This document shows positions 1 to 5,899 of a stretch of DNA of 5,899 nt, in pieces. The notes beneath the pieces were generated by a model. It was not told the origin of the DNA and made no database searches. It saw only the letters and a program-made list of their open reading frames with translations. Numbering within the stretch: the stretch's first letter is position 1; the number at the start of each line of letters is the position of its first letter. The DNA is from Clostridiales bacterium (GTDB lineage: Bacteria; Bacillota; Clostridia; Peptostreptococcales; Anaerovoracaceae): positions 1 to 5,899 of the forward strand of contig DPKU01000080.1 in assembly GCA_003542355.1 (NCBI GenBank), in the 5' to 3' direction. The translations under genes were made by a program, and so were the position numbers.

Positions 1-626
1 GTCAGGCTGGGATCTCTGTTTTCCTTGCGGAAATAGTCCCGGCACATCCTCAGATCTTCCAGGTCCATGGCAAGTCCATACGCATGAAGAAATTGGGTCA
101 GTCCATCCTCTTCCAGCATGCAAAATCCGTCCAGGATCGCCACAGGCACAGGCGCTTCGTAAACGCGCTCCAGCGTGTCGCAGAGATCCAGAGAAGCTTC
201 CCGGGATTCCACCGGATTGATCACGTGATTCTTGATCCGCTGCAGATCCGCCGGTGCAAGGTCTCCGTAGAGCAACCAGACTCTGGCGTGGCGCACCGTC
301 GGCCGATCTCCGCAGGACAGGATCTGAACGCACTGAGCCGCCGAATCCGCACGCTGATCAAACTGGCCCGGGAGGAATTCCACGGCAAAGACCCCATCGG
401 CATCCTTCGGCAGATCATCGGTGACCGTATCCACAGGCGGCTCGGAAAAAACAGCGGTCTTGCAACGCTCCAACAGCGCTTCGTCGATGTGTTCCACGTC
501 GTAGCGGTTCAACATTCGAACATCCCGAAGGCCTTTGATTCCCAGGAACTCCCGGATCTCGGAAAGAAGGCCGGCAGCTTCCAGTGCAAACGCCTTCTTT
601 TTTTCCACATAAATACGATAGACCAT
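1..626 (-). CDS. purL: Phosphoribosylformylglycinamidine synthase, large single-chain type, N-terminal part (3' end beyond window)
   Basis: This is the first 208 codons of FGAM synthase, which converts FGAR, glutamine and ATP to FGAM (step 4 of purine synthesis, cytosolic). The frame is open from the ATG at 626 to the window edge. The N-terminus (VYRIYVEKKKAFALEA) fits the PurS-like domain that begins large PurL proteins. Residues 85-99 hold the LPGQFDQRADSAAQC block and residues 131-145 the IKNHVINPVESREAS block, both typical of the long PurL (about 1,200 residues) that carries its own glutaminase domain; that domain would lie outside the window. The start is fixed by a GGAGGAG ribosome site 7 nt upstream and by the ATG sharing one base with the purD stop (TAATG), which suggests translational coupling. 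No frameshift is seen in the visible part. The family call is firm; the presence of the C-terminal glutaminase domain is inferred from family knowledge. Confidence 0.93.
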   Translation of the reverse strand, partial: MVYRIYVEKKKAFALEAAGLLSEIREFLGIKGLRDVRMLNRYDVEHIDEALLERCKTAVFSEPPVDTVTDDLPKDADGVFAVEFLPGQFDQRADSAAQCVQILSCGDRPTVRHARVWLLYGDLAPADLQRIKNHVINPVESREASLDLCDTLERVYEAPVPVAILDGFCMLEEDGLTQFLHAYGLAMDLEDLRMCRDYFRKENRDPSL

Positions 627-1894
627 TACTGCTCTCCTCCGGCCAGCGCCTTTTTTCCGATATCGGTCCGGTAATATGCGTTTTCAAATCGGATCTGTTC
701 CACCGCTTCGTAGGCCCGGGAAACGGCTTGCGCAAGATCCTGGCCTACGGCCGTCACGCCCAGCACTCGTCCACCGGCCGTCAGCAACTTTCCGTTCTCT
801 GTCCGGACGCCTGCGGCGTAGACCTGTGCCGGGAGCCCGGAGGGTATGTTGATCTCAAATCCGGTTTCGTGCTTGATGGGATATCCGGCAGAGGCCATGA
901 TCACGCAGCAGGAACTCCCTGCCGAAAACCGCACATCGGCCTGGGCCAGCGTCTCGCGGGATACGTGAACCAGAATGTCCAGGAGATCGCTTTCCAAAAG
1001 AGGCAGCACCACCTGGGTCTCCGGATCTCCGAAACGGCAGTTGTACTCGATCACTTTGGGTCCGTTGTCCGTGAGCATCAGTCCAAAGTAGAGGCACCCG
1101 CGAAATGGGCGGTCTTCGCTGTTCATGGCTTTCATCGTCGGAAGAAAGATCTCTTCCATGCATCGGTCGGCGATTTCCTGCGTGTAGAATGGATTGGGTG
1201 CGATGGCGCCCATCCCTCCGGTGTTGGGTCCCAGATCTCCGGTCTGGGCTCTTTTGTGATCCATGGAGGAAACCATGGGGATCATGGTTTCTCCATCGGT
1301 AAAGGCCAGCACCGATACTTCCGGGCCGGTCAGGCATTCCTCGACCACCACCCTGTTTCCGCTGTCCCCGAAGACTTTTTCCTCCATGATGGCCGCGATG
1401 GCCTCCATGGCGTCCTGCCGGCTTTCGGCGATAAAGACTCCCTTGCCCAGAGCCAGTCCGTCCGCCTTGATGACGATGGGATATTCCGATGTCCGCAGAT
1501 ACTCCCGGGCTTCTTTGGCATCGCTGAAGATCCGGCTGGATGCGGTGGGGATACCGTATTTTTCCATGAGCATTTTAGAGAATACCTTGCTGCCCTCGAT
1601 CTCCGCCGCCCGGGCGGAAGGCCCGAAGCAGGGGATGCCCATGGCTTCCAGGGCATCCACGGCGCCCAGGACCAAGGGGTCGTCGGGCGCCACCACGGCG
1701 AAGTCCACGCCGTGGCTTCGGGCGAATGCCGTGATCGCCTCGATGTCTTTCGCGCCGATGGGCACGCATTCCGCATCTGCGGCGATCCCGCCGTTGCCCG
1801 GCAGGGCATATATTTTTTGAACGTCAGGATTTTCCTTGATTTTGCGGATCAGCGCGTGTTCCCGCCCGCCTCCGCCAATGACCATGATCTTCAT
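626..1894 (-). CDS. purD: Phosphoribosylamine--glycine ligase (GAR synthetase)
   Basis: A 422-residue, full-length PurD that joins phosphoribosylamine and glycine using ATP to give GAR (step 2, cytosolic). Visible in order: the N-terminal Rossmann-like motif GGGGREHAL at residues 7-15; APDDPLVLG near 69-77, in the place of the GPEAPLV motif of other PurDs; the ATP-grasp segment KADGLALGKGV at 143-153; the signature DHKRAQTGDLGPNTGGMGA at 212-230; and NCRFGDPE at 285-292, the metal/ATP-binding end of the ATP-grasp fold. A C-terminal domain follows to residue 422. Family length is about 420-430, so it is complete. I chose the ATG at 1894 because MKIMVIGGGG is the normal PurD N-terminus and AAAGGA lies 6 nt upstream; the frame stays open to an ATG at 1969, but that extension would overlap the transformylase gene and matches nothing. 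It follows purH by 22 nt and shares one base with purL. Confidence 0.97.
   Translation of the reverse strand: MKIMVIGGGGREHALIRKIKENPDVQKIYALPGNGGIAADAECVPIGAKDIEAITAFARSHGVDFAVVAPDDPLVLGAVDALEAMGIPCFGPSARAAEIEGSKVFSKMLMEKYGIPTASSRIFSDAKEAREYLRTSEYPIVIKADGLALGKGVFIAESRQDAMEAIAAIMEEKVFGDSGNRVVVEECLTGPEVSVLAFTDGETMIPMVSSMDHKRAQTGDLGPNTGGMGAIAPNPFYTQEIADRCMEEIFLPTMKAMNSEDRPFRGCLYFGLMLTDNGPKVIEYNCRFGDPETQVVLPLLESDLLDILVHVSRETLAQADVRFSAGSSCCVIMASAGYPIKHETGFEINIPSGLPAQVYAAGVRTENGKLLTAGGRVLGVTAVGQDLAQAVSRAYEAVEQIRFENAYYRTDIGKKALAGGEQ
634..640 (-). promoter_or_regulatory. Shine-Dalgarno sequence of purL, inside purD
   Basis: GGAGGAG on the minus strand lies 7 nt before the purL ATG at 626. It sits in the last codons of purD, so purL translation probably depends on ribosomes finishing purD. 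It is the strongest ribosome site in the window. Confidence 0.8.
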
Positions 1895-1900
1895 TTCAAT

Positions 1901-1906
1901 TCCTTT
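1901..1906 (-). promoter_or_regulatory. Shine-Dalgarno sequence of purD
   Basis: AAAGGA on the minus strand lies 6 nt before the ATG at 1894, within the 22-nt gap after purH. It decides the purD start in favour of 1894 over the in-frame ATG at 1969. The rest of the gap is A-rich, with no hairpin or terminator. Confidence 0.75.
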
Positions 1907-1916
1907 CGATTTTCGC

Positions 1917-3101
1917 TTAATGGTGGAATAGCCGCAGTCCCGTAAAGCACATGACCATGCCCCGGCCATTGCAGACGTCGATCACACTCTGATCCCGGAT
2001 GGATCCGCCGGGTTGCGCGATATAAGCCACGCCGCTGGCAGCGGCACGACGAATGTTGTCTTCAAAGGGAAAGAAGGCGTCGCTGCCTAGCGACACGCCC
2101 CGGATCCCATCCAAATAGACTCTTTTTTCTTTTGGCGTCAACGGTTCGGGCCGGGTGGAAAATACGCTTTGCCAGGCGCCCTCGTTTAGGAGTTCATCAC
2201 TGCTGTCCGACAGGTACACATCGATGGCATTGTCCCGTACCGGGCGGCCGATCCCGTCAAGAAACGGCAGCTCCAACACCTTGTCGTGCTGCCGCAGATG
2301 CCAGAGGTCCGCTTTGCTTCCCGCCAGCCGGGTGCAGTGGATCCGGGACTGCTGTCCCGCCCCTACTCCGATGGCCTGGCCGTCTTTGGCAAAGCAAACG
2401 GAGTTGGACTGGGTATACTTGAGCGTGATCAGAGCAACGACCAGATCCCGCTGGGCCTCCAGCGGCAGATGCTTGTTTTCCGTGACGACATTGCTCAGCA
2501 TCTCTTTGCCGATCCGGCAATCGTTTCGCTGCTGACGGAACGTGACGCCGAAAACCTGCTTGCTCTCTTCCGGAACAGGCGCATAGGATGGGTCCATCTG
2601 TATGATCGTATAGTTCCCTTTCCTTTTTGTTTTTAACATTTCCAGCGCCTCCGGCGCATACCCGGGGGCGATGATGCCGTCGGACACCTCCGGCAGGATC
2701 AGTCGGGCTGTTGCGGCATCGCAAGGATGGCTCAGTGCGATAAAATCACCGAAAGAAGACATCCGGTCCGTGCCCCTTGCCCGGGCGTAGGCACAGGCCA
2801 ACGGTGAGTCGTTCACCCCCGGGATACGATCGGCAAACACCGCCCGAAGCAGCCTGTTTGGCAGCGGAATGCCCACGGCGGCAGAGGTCGGGCTCACGTG
2901 TTTGAAAGAGGTGGCAGCAGGCAACTCCAACGCTTCGCTCAATTCCCGCACCAGCTGCCAGCTGTTCAGAGCATCCAGCAGATTGATGTATCCGGGTCTG
3001 CCCGACAGGATCTCAAAAGGAAGCGCTCCGTCCCCCTCCATGAACACGTGGGCGGGCTTCTGATTGGGATTGCAGCCGTACTTCAATTCCAGTTTTTTCA
3101 T
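1917..3101 (-). CDS. purH: AICAR transformylase, stand-alone (PurH C-terminal domain only)
   Basis: A 394-residue phosphoribosylaminoimidazolecarboxamide formyltransferase: 10-formyl-THF + AICAR to FAICAR (step 9). It begins directly at the transformylase domain (LKYGCNPNQ at residues 6-14); the N-terminal MGS-like cyclohydrolase domain of ordinary PurH is absent. Catalytic Lys67-His68 lie in SFKHVSPTSAAVG. Other conserved blocks are SSFGDFIALS (115-124), KYTQSNSV with Asn233, GAGQQSRIHCTRLAG (247-261), SDAFFPFEDN (340-349) and the C-terminal LRLFHH. Compared from memory with human ATIC, the spacing is almost collinear (offset about 198) and includes the central GNYTIIQMDPSYAP segment that the shorter E. 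coli PurH lacks, so this is an ATIC-like form. Start: the frame is open to 3440, but the ATG at 3101 has AGGAG 5 nt upstream and gives the family N-terminus; anything longer runs into the cyclohydrolase gene. It lies 11 nt after its partner, whose product performs the next step. Confidence 0.95.
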   Translation of the reverse strand: MKKLELKYGCNPNQKPAHVFMEGDGALPFEILSGRPGYINLLDALNSWQLVRELSEALELPAATSFKHVSPTSAAVGIPLPNRLLRAVFADRIPGVNDSPLACAYARARGTDRMSSFGDFIALSHPCDAATARLILPEVSDGIIAPGYAPEALEMLKTKRKGNYTIIQMDPSYAPVPEESKQVFGVTFRQQRNDCRIGKEMLSNVVTENKHLPLEAQRDLVVALITLKYTQSNSVCFAKDGQAIGVGAGQQSRIHCTRLAGSKADLWHLRQHDKVLELPFLDGIGRPVRDNAIDVYLSDSSDELLNEGAWQSVFSTRPEPLTPKEKRVYLDGIRGVSLGSDAFFPFEDNIRRAAASGVAYIAQPGGSIRDQSVIDVCNGRGMVMCFTGLRLFHH

Positions 3102-3106
3102 GCTTT

Positions 3107-3111
3107 CTCCT
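3107..3111 (-). promoter_or_regulatory. Shine-Dalgarno sequence of purH
   Basis: AGGAG, within AGAGGAGAAAG, lies 5 nt before the ATG at 3101 and fills most of the 11-nt gap after the cyclohydrolase stop. It supports the 394-residue start over the 507-residue extension in the same frame. Confidence 0.8.
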
Positions 3112-3112
3112 C

Positions 3113-3853
3113 TTAACGTCCGTGGCGATTGATCATCACGTTTTGGGTTTCTTTCGTCACAAAATCTACGCTGCGCAGATACAGGGAGATCTTGTTGTCC
3201 GGCTCCAGGTTGTCCCATAAGACTTGGGCGAAGCCTTTCACATCCTTCGGGATTTCGATGCGCACCGGCTCGCCTTCGAAGGAGGGAAGCGGCGAACCAT
3301 CCGTCACATATGTAGAAATGAAATGTCCGGTCCCCGCCAGCATCGGATAGCGGAACGTCTGGCGCAGACAGCCCGTTCCTTTCGGATCCGCACTCTTCAG
3401 AATGCTCAGGCGATAGCTTTTTTCGCCTCGTGGCGTCCACTCGGCAAGTCCGCTGATCCGGGGCGTAAAATTGGGCGCATCGGGCTCAAAGCACCGTGTT
3501 TCCAAAGCTTGTTCGAAAGACGCTCCTCGCTTCAGGGCATCAAAGATCGTATCGGTCTGATCTCCGTTGGTCAGGATGAGACTGTAGCGATCCTCCCGGG
3601 ACAGGACCCGAAGCGGCGCATAAATGATCAGAGAAGGATCTTCCACCTTCGATTCGTCGAAAGGCCGGGTAAACAGCGCTTCTCCCCTTTGTTCAAAAAC
3701 ACGGTTCCGGCTGTTGGCGCTGCGGCCCATGATGAAATAGATGAGAACCGCTTTTTGCCCATCTGGCGTGCAGCCTATGGCGATGCCTCTCCCCGGATAG
3801 GGATTGCCCGCCAGCAAAGCGATCAAAGAACGTTTTTCAAAGGGTTTCGTCAT
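3113..3853 (-). CDS. purO: IMP cyclohydrolase, PurO-type (IMP_cyclohyd family)
   Basis: A 246-residue protein of the family related to archaeal PurO, predicted to close FAICAR to IMP with loss of water (step 10, last of the pathway). It is unrelated in sequence to the MGS-like cyclohydrolase domain of bifunctional PurH. Visible family features: NPYPGRG at residues 17-23, YFIMGRSANSRNRVF at 39-53 (compare the SSRS..NR block of archaeal PurO), EDPSLIIYAP at 71-80, TNGDQTD at 95-101, APNFTPRISG at 126-135 and GHFISTY at 176-182. There is no signal peptide or membrane segment. The start ATG at 3853 has GGAG 8 nt upstream and overlaps the end of purN by 17 nt. The context is decisive: the next gene is a transformylase that lacks its own cyclohydrolase domain, so this protein supplies the missing activity. 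Family membership is firm. The activity is inferred from the family and neighbours, and the symbol purO is borrowed from archaea. Confidence 0.9.
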   Translation of the reverse strand: MTKPFEKRSLIALLAGNPYPGRGIAIGCTPDGQKAVLIYFIMGRSANSRNRVFEQRGEALFTRPFDESKVEDPSLIIYAPLRVLSREDRYSLILTNGDQTDTIFDALKRGASFEQALETRCFEPDAPNFTPRISGLAEWTPRGEKSYRLSILKSADPKGTGCLRQTFRYPMLAGTGHFISTYVTDGSPLPSFEGEPVRIEIPKDVKGFAQVLWDNLEPDNKISLYLRSVDFVTKETQNVMINRHGR

Positions 3854-4481
3854 AGGATGTACTCCGTTTCTGTTCCAGCAGCCGTGCTGCCATCATCTCT
3901 GCCGCCTGGGGCAGCAGGATCCATTCCGCTTCTTCCATGACCCGCCGCTGCAGCGTTTGGGGCGTATCATCCGCTCGAACCTCCACTGCCTTCTGCAGCA
4001 GGATCTTTCCGCCGTCAGGGATCTCGTTCACCAGATGTACCGTAGCCCCGGTCACCTTGACGCCATAGGCCAGCACAGCCTCATGGACCCGCAGCCCGTA
4101 ATATCCTTCTCCGCAGAAAGAAGGGATCAACGCAGGGTGCACGTTGAGGATCCTGTCCGGATATTGTTTGACAAAATCTGCGCTCAGGATGCACAGAAAT
4201 CCTGCCAAAATCACCAGCTCGATCTGTGCCCGGTCCAGGACACTGAGGAGTTCATCCTCAAAAACGGCTTGCTCCACCCCTTTGCGCCTCACGACCACAG
4301 CTTTGCAGCCGTTCTTTCTGGCGCGCTCCAACCCGTAGGCATCATCTCTGTCCGATATCACCAGTTTGATGCGTCCGCTAAACAGCGCACCGGCAGACTG
4401 GGCATCCAGCAAAGCCTGAAGGTTCGTTCCGCCGCCGGAGATCAGAACTGCGATGCGTATGGGCTCCTGTGCATTCAGCAA
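3837..4481 (-). CDS. purN: Phosphoribosylglycinamide formyltransferase (GAR transformylase)
   Basis: A 214-residue, full-length PurN that transfers the formyl group of 10-formyl-THF to GAR, giving FGAR (step 3, cytosolic). Visible: SGGGTNLQAL at residues 15-24 (phosphate-binding loop of GAR), LAGFLCIL at 92-99 (folate site), NVHPALIPSF at 113-122 with the catalytic Asn113 and His115 (E. coli Asn106, His108), and HLVNEIPDGG with Asp156 in the place of E. coli Asp144. All catalytic residues are present. The start is a TTG at 4481, inside the purM stop region (TTGCTGA, 7-nt overlap), with AAGGA 9 nt upstream; no ATG in this frame precedes the conserved domain. An ATG at 4474 is in another frame. 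The CTG at 4478 is a less likely alternative. The stop overlaps the cyclohydrolase gene by 17 nt. Confidence 0.96.
   Translation of the reverse strand: MLNAQEPIRIAVLISGGGTNLQALLDAQSAGALFSGRIKLVISDRDDAYGLERARKNGCKAVVVRRKGVEQAVFEDELLSVLDRAQIELVILAGFLCILSADFVKQYPDRILNVHPALIPSFCGEGYYGLRVHEAVLAYGVKVTGATVHLVNEIPDGGKILLQKAVEVRADDTPQTLQRRVMEEAEWILLPQAAEMMAARLLEQKRSTSYDETL
3862..3865 (-). promoter_or_regulatory. Shine-Dalgarno sequence of the IMP cyclohydrolase gene, inside purN
   Basis: GGAG on the minus strand lies 8 nt before the ATG at 3853, within the last codons of purN. This and the 17-nt overlap suggest coupled translation. Confidence 0.65.
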
Positions 4482-5515
4482 AAGATCACTTCCTTCTCTC
4501 CGGAGATCACTTCCCCGATCACCCGGGCTGTCAATCCTTCCTTTGCCAAAGCGCGCAGAGCTTCTTGCACATCTCCCGCAGCCACGATGGCTGTCATGCC
4601 CACCCCCATGTTGAAGGTGTTGAACATATCCCGTTCCGGGATATCTCCGGTTCGGCGGATCAGCTCAAATATCGGAGGGATATCCAGAGAGGATCGTTGG
4701 ATCCTGGCCGCTGTGCCCGCCGGAAGATTCCGGGGAATGTTCTCATAAAAGCCGCCGCCGGTGATGTGGGCCAGGGACCGTACGCTGACACGGGAGAGCA
4801 GTTCCAGAACCGGGCGCACATAAATGCGCGTGGGTTCCAGCAGCGCGTCACCCAAAGAACGGCCCTCCAGGGCTTCCAGCGGAGCGTTCAGGTTGGCGTG
4901 CTCCACGTCCAGGACCTTGCGCACGAGGGAGTAGCCGTTGGAGTGGATCCCAGAAGAAGGAAGTCCCAGGATCACATCGCCGGGCCGGACACGCTCCTTG
5001 TTCAGGATGCGGCTCCGATCCACCAATCCGACAGAAAATCCTGCCAGATCGTACTCCCCTTCTTGATAAAAGCCAGGCATTTCCGCCGTCTCGCCGCCGA
5101 TCAGGGCACAGCCGGCCTGCACGCAGCCTTCGGCGATGCCGCCAACGATATCCGCGACTTTTTCTGCCACGTTCCGCCCCAGGGCGATATAATCCAGAAA
5201 GAACAGTGGCCTGGCGCCGCAGCAGATGATGTCGTTGACACACATGGCCACGCAGTCGATGCCCACGGTGTCGTGACGGTCCAGCAGGAACGCAAGCTTC
5301 AGCTTCGTTCCCACGCCGTCGGTGCCGCTGACCAGAATCGGTGCTGAAATGTCCTTCAGATCCGGCGCAAACAGACCGCCGAAGCCGCCCAGCCCTTCCT
5401 CGGCGCCGGGGATCATCGTCCGTGCCACGTGCTTCTTCATCAGCTCCACAGCCCGGTATCCTTCCGTGATATCCACGCCGGCCTGTTTATAGCTGTCACT
5501 TTGACTTTTGTTCAT
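4475..5515 (-). CDS. purM: Phosphoribosylformylglycinamidine cyclo-ligase (AIR synthetase)
   Basis: A 346-residue PurM, the same size as E. coli PurM (345). It closes FGAM to aminoimidazole ribonucleotide using ATP (step 5, cytosolic, homodimer). Visible in order: SYKQAGVDI at residues 8-16, GFGG at 44-47, the nucleotide-binding block SGTDGVGTKLKLA at 63-75, GIDCVAMCVNDIICCGARP at 85-103, GGETAEMPGFY at 140-150, PSSGIHSNGYSLVR at 186-199, LAHITGGGFYENIPR at 248-262 and FNMGVGM at 301-307. All are hallmarks of the family, and the frame is intact. I chose the ATG at 5515 because MNKSQSDSYKQAGVDI is a typical PurM N-terminus and GGAG lies 6 nt upstream. The same frame is open to 5614, but the added lysine-rich stretch is the purF coding region read in another frame. 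It overlaps purF by 20 nt and purN by 7 nt. Confidence 0.97.
   Translation of the reverse strand: MNKSQSDSYKQAGVDITEGYRAVELMKKHVARTMIPGAEEGLGGFGGLFAPDLKDISAPILVSGTDGVGTKLKLAFLLDRHDTVGIDCVAMCVNDIICCGARPLFFLDYIALGRNVAEKVADIVGGIAEGCVQAGCALIGGETAEMPGFYQEGEYDLAGFSVGLVDRSRILNKERVRPGDVILGLPSSGIHSNGYSLVRKVLDVEHANLNAPLEALEGRSLGDALLEPTRIYVRPVLELLSRVSVRSLAHITGGGFYENIPRNLPAGTAARIQRSSLDIPPIFELIRRTGDIPERDMFNTFNMGVGMTAIVAAGDVQEALRALAKEGLTARVIGEVISGEKEVIFC
4491..4495 (-). promoter_or_regulatory. Shine-Dalgarno sequence supporting the TTG start of purN
   Basis: AAGGA, within GAAGGAAG on the minus strand, ends 9 nt before the TTG at 4481 and lies in the final codons of purM. It is the main support for a non-ATG start, because no ATG is available in frame before the SGGGTN loop. 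Confidence 0.6.
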
Positions 5516-5899
5516 CGGATGCTCCGTCCTTTTCTTCCTTTTCTTTTTCGGAGATTTTTCCTTCGAAGCGCATTTTGCTGTGGTGTGTGGGGATCTCCGT
5601 AGGATACTCTCCATTGAAGCAAGCGGAACAGCAACCGCCCACGGCGCTGTCTCCCGACAGCTTGGGCAGATCCGCCGGATCCAGGTAGCCCAGCGAATCG
5701 GCGCCGATCATGGCACGGATCTCCTCCACGCTGTGATTGCAGGCGATCAAGTGCTCCCGGGAATCGATGTCGGTGCCGTAATAGCAGGGGTTGAGAAACG
5801 GCGGGGCAGACGAACGGAAATGGATTTCCGTGGCGCCCGCATCCCGGAGCAGCCCCACGATGCGGGCACTGGTGGTGCCACGCACGATGGAGTCGTCGA
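5496..5899 (-). CDS. purF: Amidophosphoribosyltransferase, C-terminal part (5' end beyond window)
   Basis: The last 133 residues of PurF, which makes phosphoribosylamine from PRPP and glutamine (step 1, the committed and feedback-controlled step). The fragment opens inside the PRPP-binding loop (DDSIVRGTTS), continues with NPCYYGTDIDSREHLIA at residues 36-52 and HSVEEIRAMIGADSLGYL at 55-72, then CCSACFNGEYPTE at 89-101. The cysteine in PCYYG (Cys38) and the CxxC pair Cys90/Cys93 sit where B. subtilis-type PurF has three of its four [4Fe-4S] ligands; the fourth ligand, the glutaminase domain and any propeptide are outside the window. The last 20 residues (114-133) are a Lys/Glu/Asp/Ser-rich tail ending DEQKSK. 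The gene overlaps purM by 20 nt. Gene identity is certain; the iron-sulfur assignment rests on alignment from memory. Confidence 0.96.
   Translation of the reverse strand, partial: DDSIVRGTTSARIVGLLRDAGATEIHFRSSAPPFLNPCYYGTDIDSREHLIACNHSVEEIRAMIGADSLGYLDPADLPKLSGDSAVGGCCSACFNGEYPTEIPTHHSKMRFEGKISEKEKEEKDGASDEQKSK
5522..5530 (-). promoter_or_regulatory. Shine-Dalgarno sequence of purM, inside purF
   Basis: AGGACGGAG on the minus strand; its GGAG ends 6 nt before the ATG at 5515. It lies within the purF tail coding region and favours the 346-residue PurM over the longer in-frame extension that begins at 5614. Confidence 0.75.

Noticed and set aside
1895..1916. Possible terminator, attenuator or promoter in the purH-purD gap
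   Set aside because: The gap is only 22 nt, A-rich and largely taken up by the ribosome site; no inverted repeat followed by a T run is visible on either strand.
584..1945. A 453-codon open frame on the plus strand opposite purD
   Set aside because: It is a mirror of purD caused by G+C-rich third codon positions. Its product resembles no family I know and has shadow-like composition (rich in H, G, D, R), while the minus strand encodes a complete PurD with all motifs.
1895..1969. A 25-residue N-terminal extension of PurD
   Set aside because: It would overlap the end of purH, and PurD proteins begin at the MKIMVIGGGG stretch, which has AAAGGA 6 nt upstream.
3102..3440. A 113-residue N-terminal extension of the AICAR transformylase (start at 3440)
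   Set aside because: The extension lies wholly inside the cyclohydrolase gene in another frame and shows no MGS-like domain; the ATG at 3101 has a strong ribosome site and the family N-terminus.
3804..4748. A 314-codon plus-strand frame opposite purN and the end of purM
   Set aside because: It covers two real minus-strand genes with full catalytic motifs, has no recognisable domain, and is explained as an antisense shadow.
4469..5347. A 292-codon plus-strand frame opposite purM
   Set aside because: Antisense shadow of purM; histidine- and aspartate-rich with no family features.
5516..5614. A 33-residue N-terminal extension of PurM
   Set aside because: The lysine-rich stretch is purF coding sequence read in another frame; MNKSQSDSYKQAGVDI at 5515 fits the family and has its own ribosome site.
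1..5899. Hidden mobile element, CRISPR array, RNA gene or unknown system
   Set aside because: Every base except 33 nt in two short gaps is coding sequence of recognised purine genes in intact frames. I saw no direct or inverted repeats, tRNA-like folds or abrupt change of composition.

Overview
The window is one block of a de novo purine biosynthesis (pur) operon, read entirely on the minus strand. In transcription order, from the right edge to the left, it holds: the 3' end of purF (amidophosphoribosyltransferase), purM (AIR synthase), purN (GAR transformylase), a PurO-type IMP cyclohydrolase, a stand-alone AICAR transformylase (the purH C-terminal half only), purD (GAR synthetase), and the 5' third of a gene that looks like the large single-chain PurL (FGAM synthase). 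The first and last genes run off the window edges.

The genes are packed tightly. purF/purM overlap by 20 nt, purM/purN by 7 nt, purN/cyclohydrolase by 17 nt, and purD/purL share one base (TAATG). The only gaps are 11 nt (cyclohydrolase to transformylase) and 22 nt (transformylase to purD). Each internal gene has a purine-rich Shine-Dalgarno sequence 5-9 nt before its start, and most of these lie inside the upstream gene. I see no room for, or sign of, an internal promoter or terminator. The operon promoter and any purine riboswitch or PurR site must lie outside the window, upstream of purF.

Together the products cover steps 1 (PurF), 2 (PurD), 3 (PurN), 4 (PurL), 5 (PurM), 9 (AICAR transformylase) and 10 (IMP cyclohydrolase) of the route from PRPP to IMP. 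PurE, PurC and PurB (steps 6-8) are not here; purE and purC may lie upstream of purF, but that is inference.

The organism looks like a Bacillota bacterium, most likely of class Clostridia with moderately high G+C (about 55-60% by eye). Support comes from the gene order, strong AGGAG-type ribosome binding sites, the B. subtilis-type PurF C-terminus with cysteines placed as iron-sulfur ligands, a large PurL rather than PurS/PurQ/PurL, and bifunctional PurH replaced by an ATIC-like transformylase plus a PurO-family cyclohydrolase. Genus cannot be fixed from the sequence alone.

I found no mobile element, tRNA, rRNA, CRISPR array, riboswitch or new system. The most notable point is the split, mosaic last two steps of the pathway. 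The long plus-strand reading frames opposite purD, purM and purN are shadows of the real genes.
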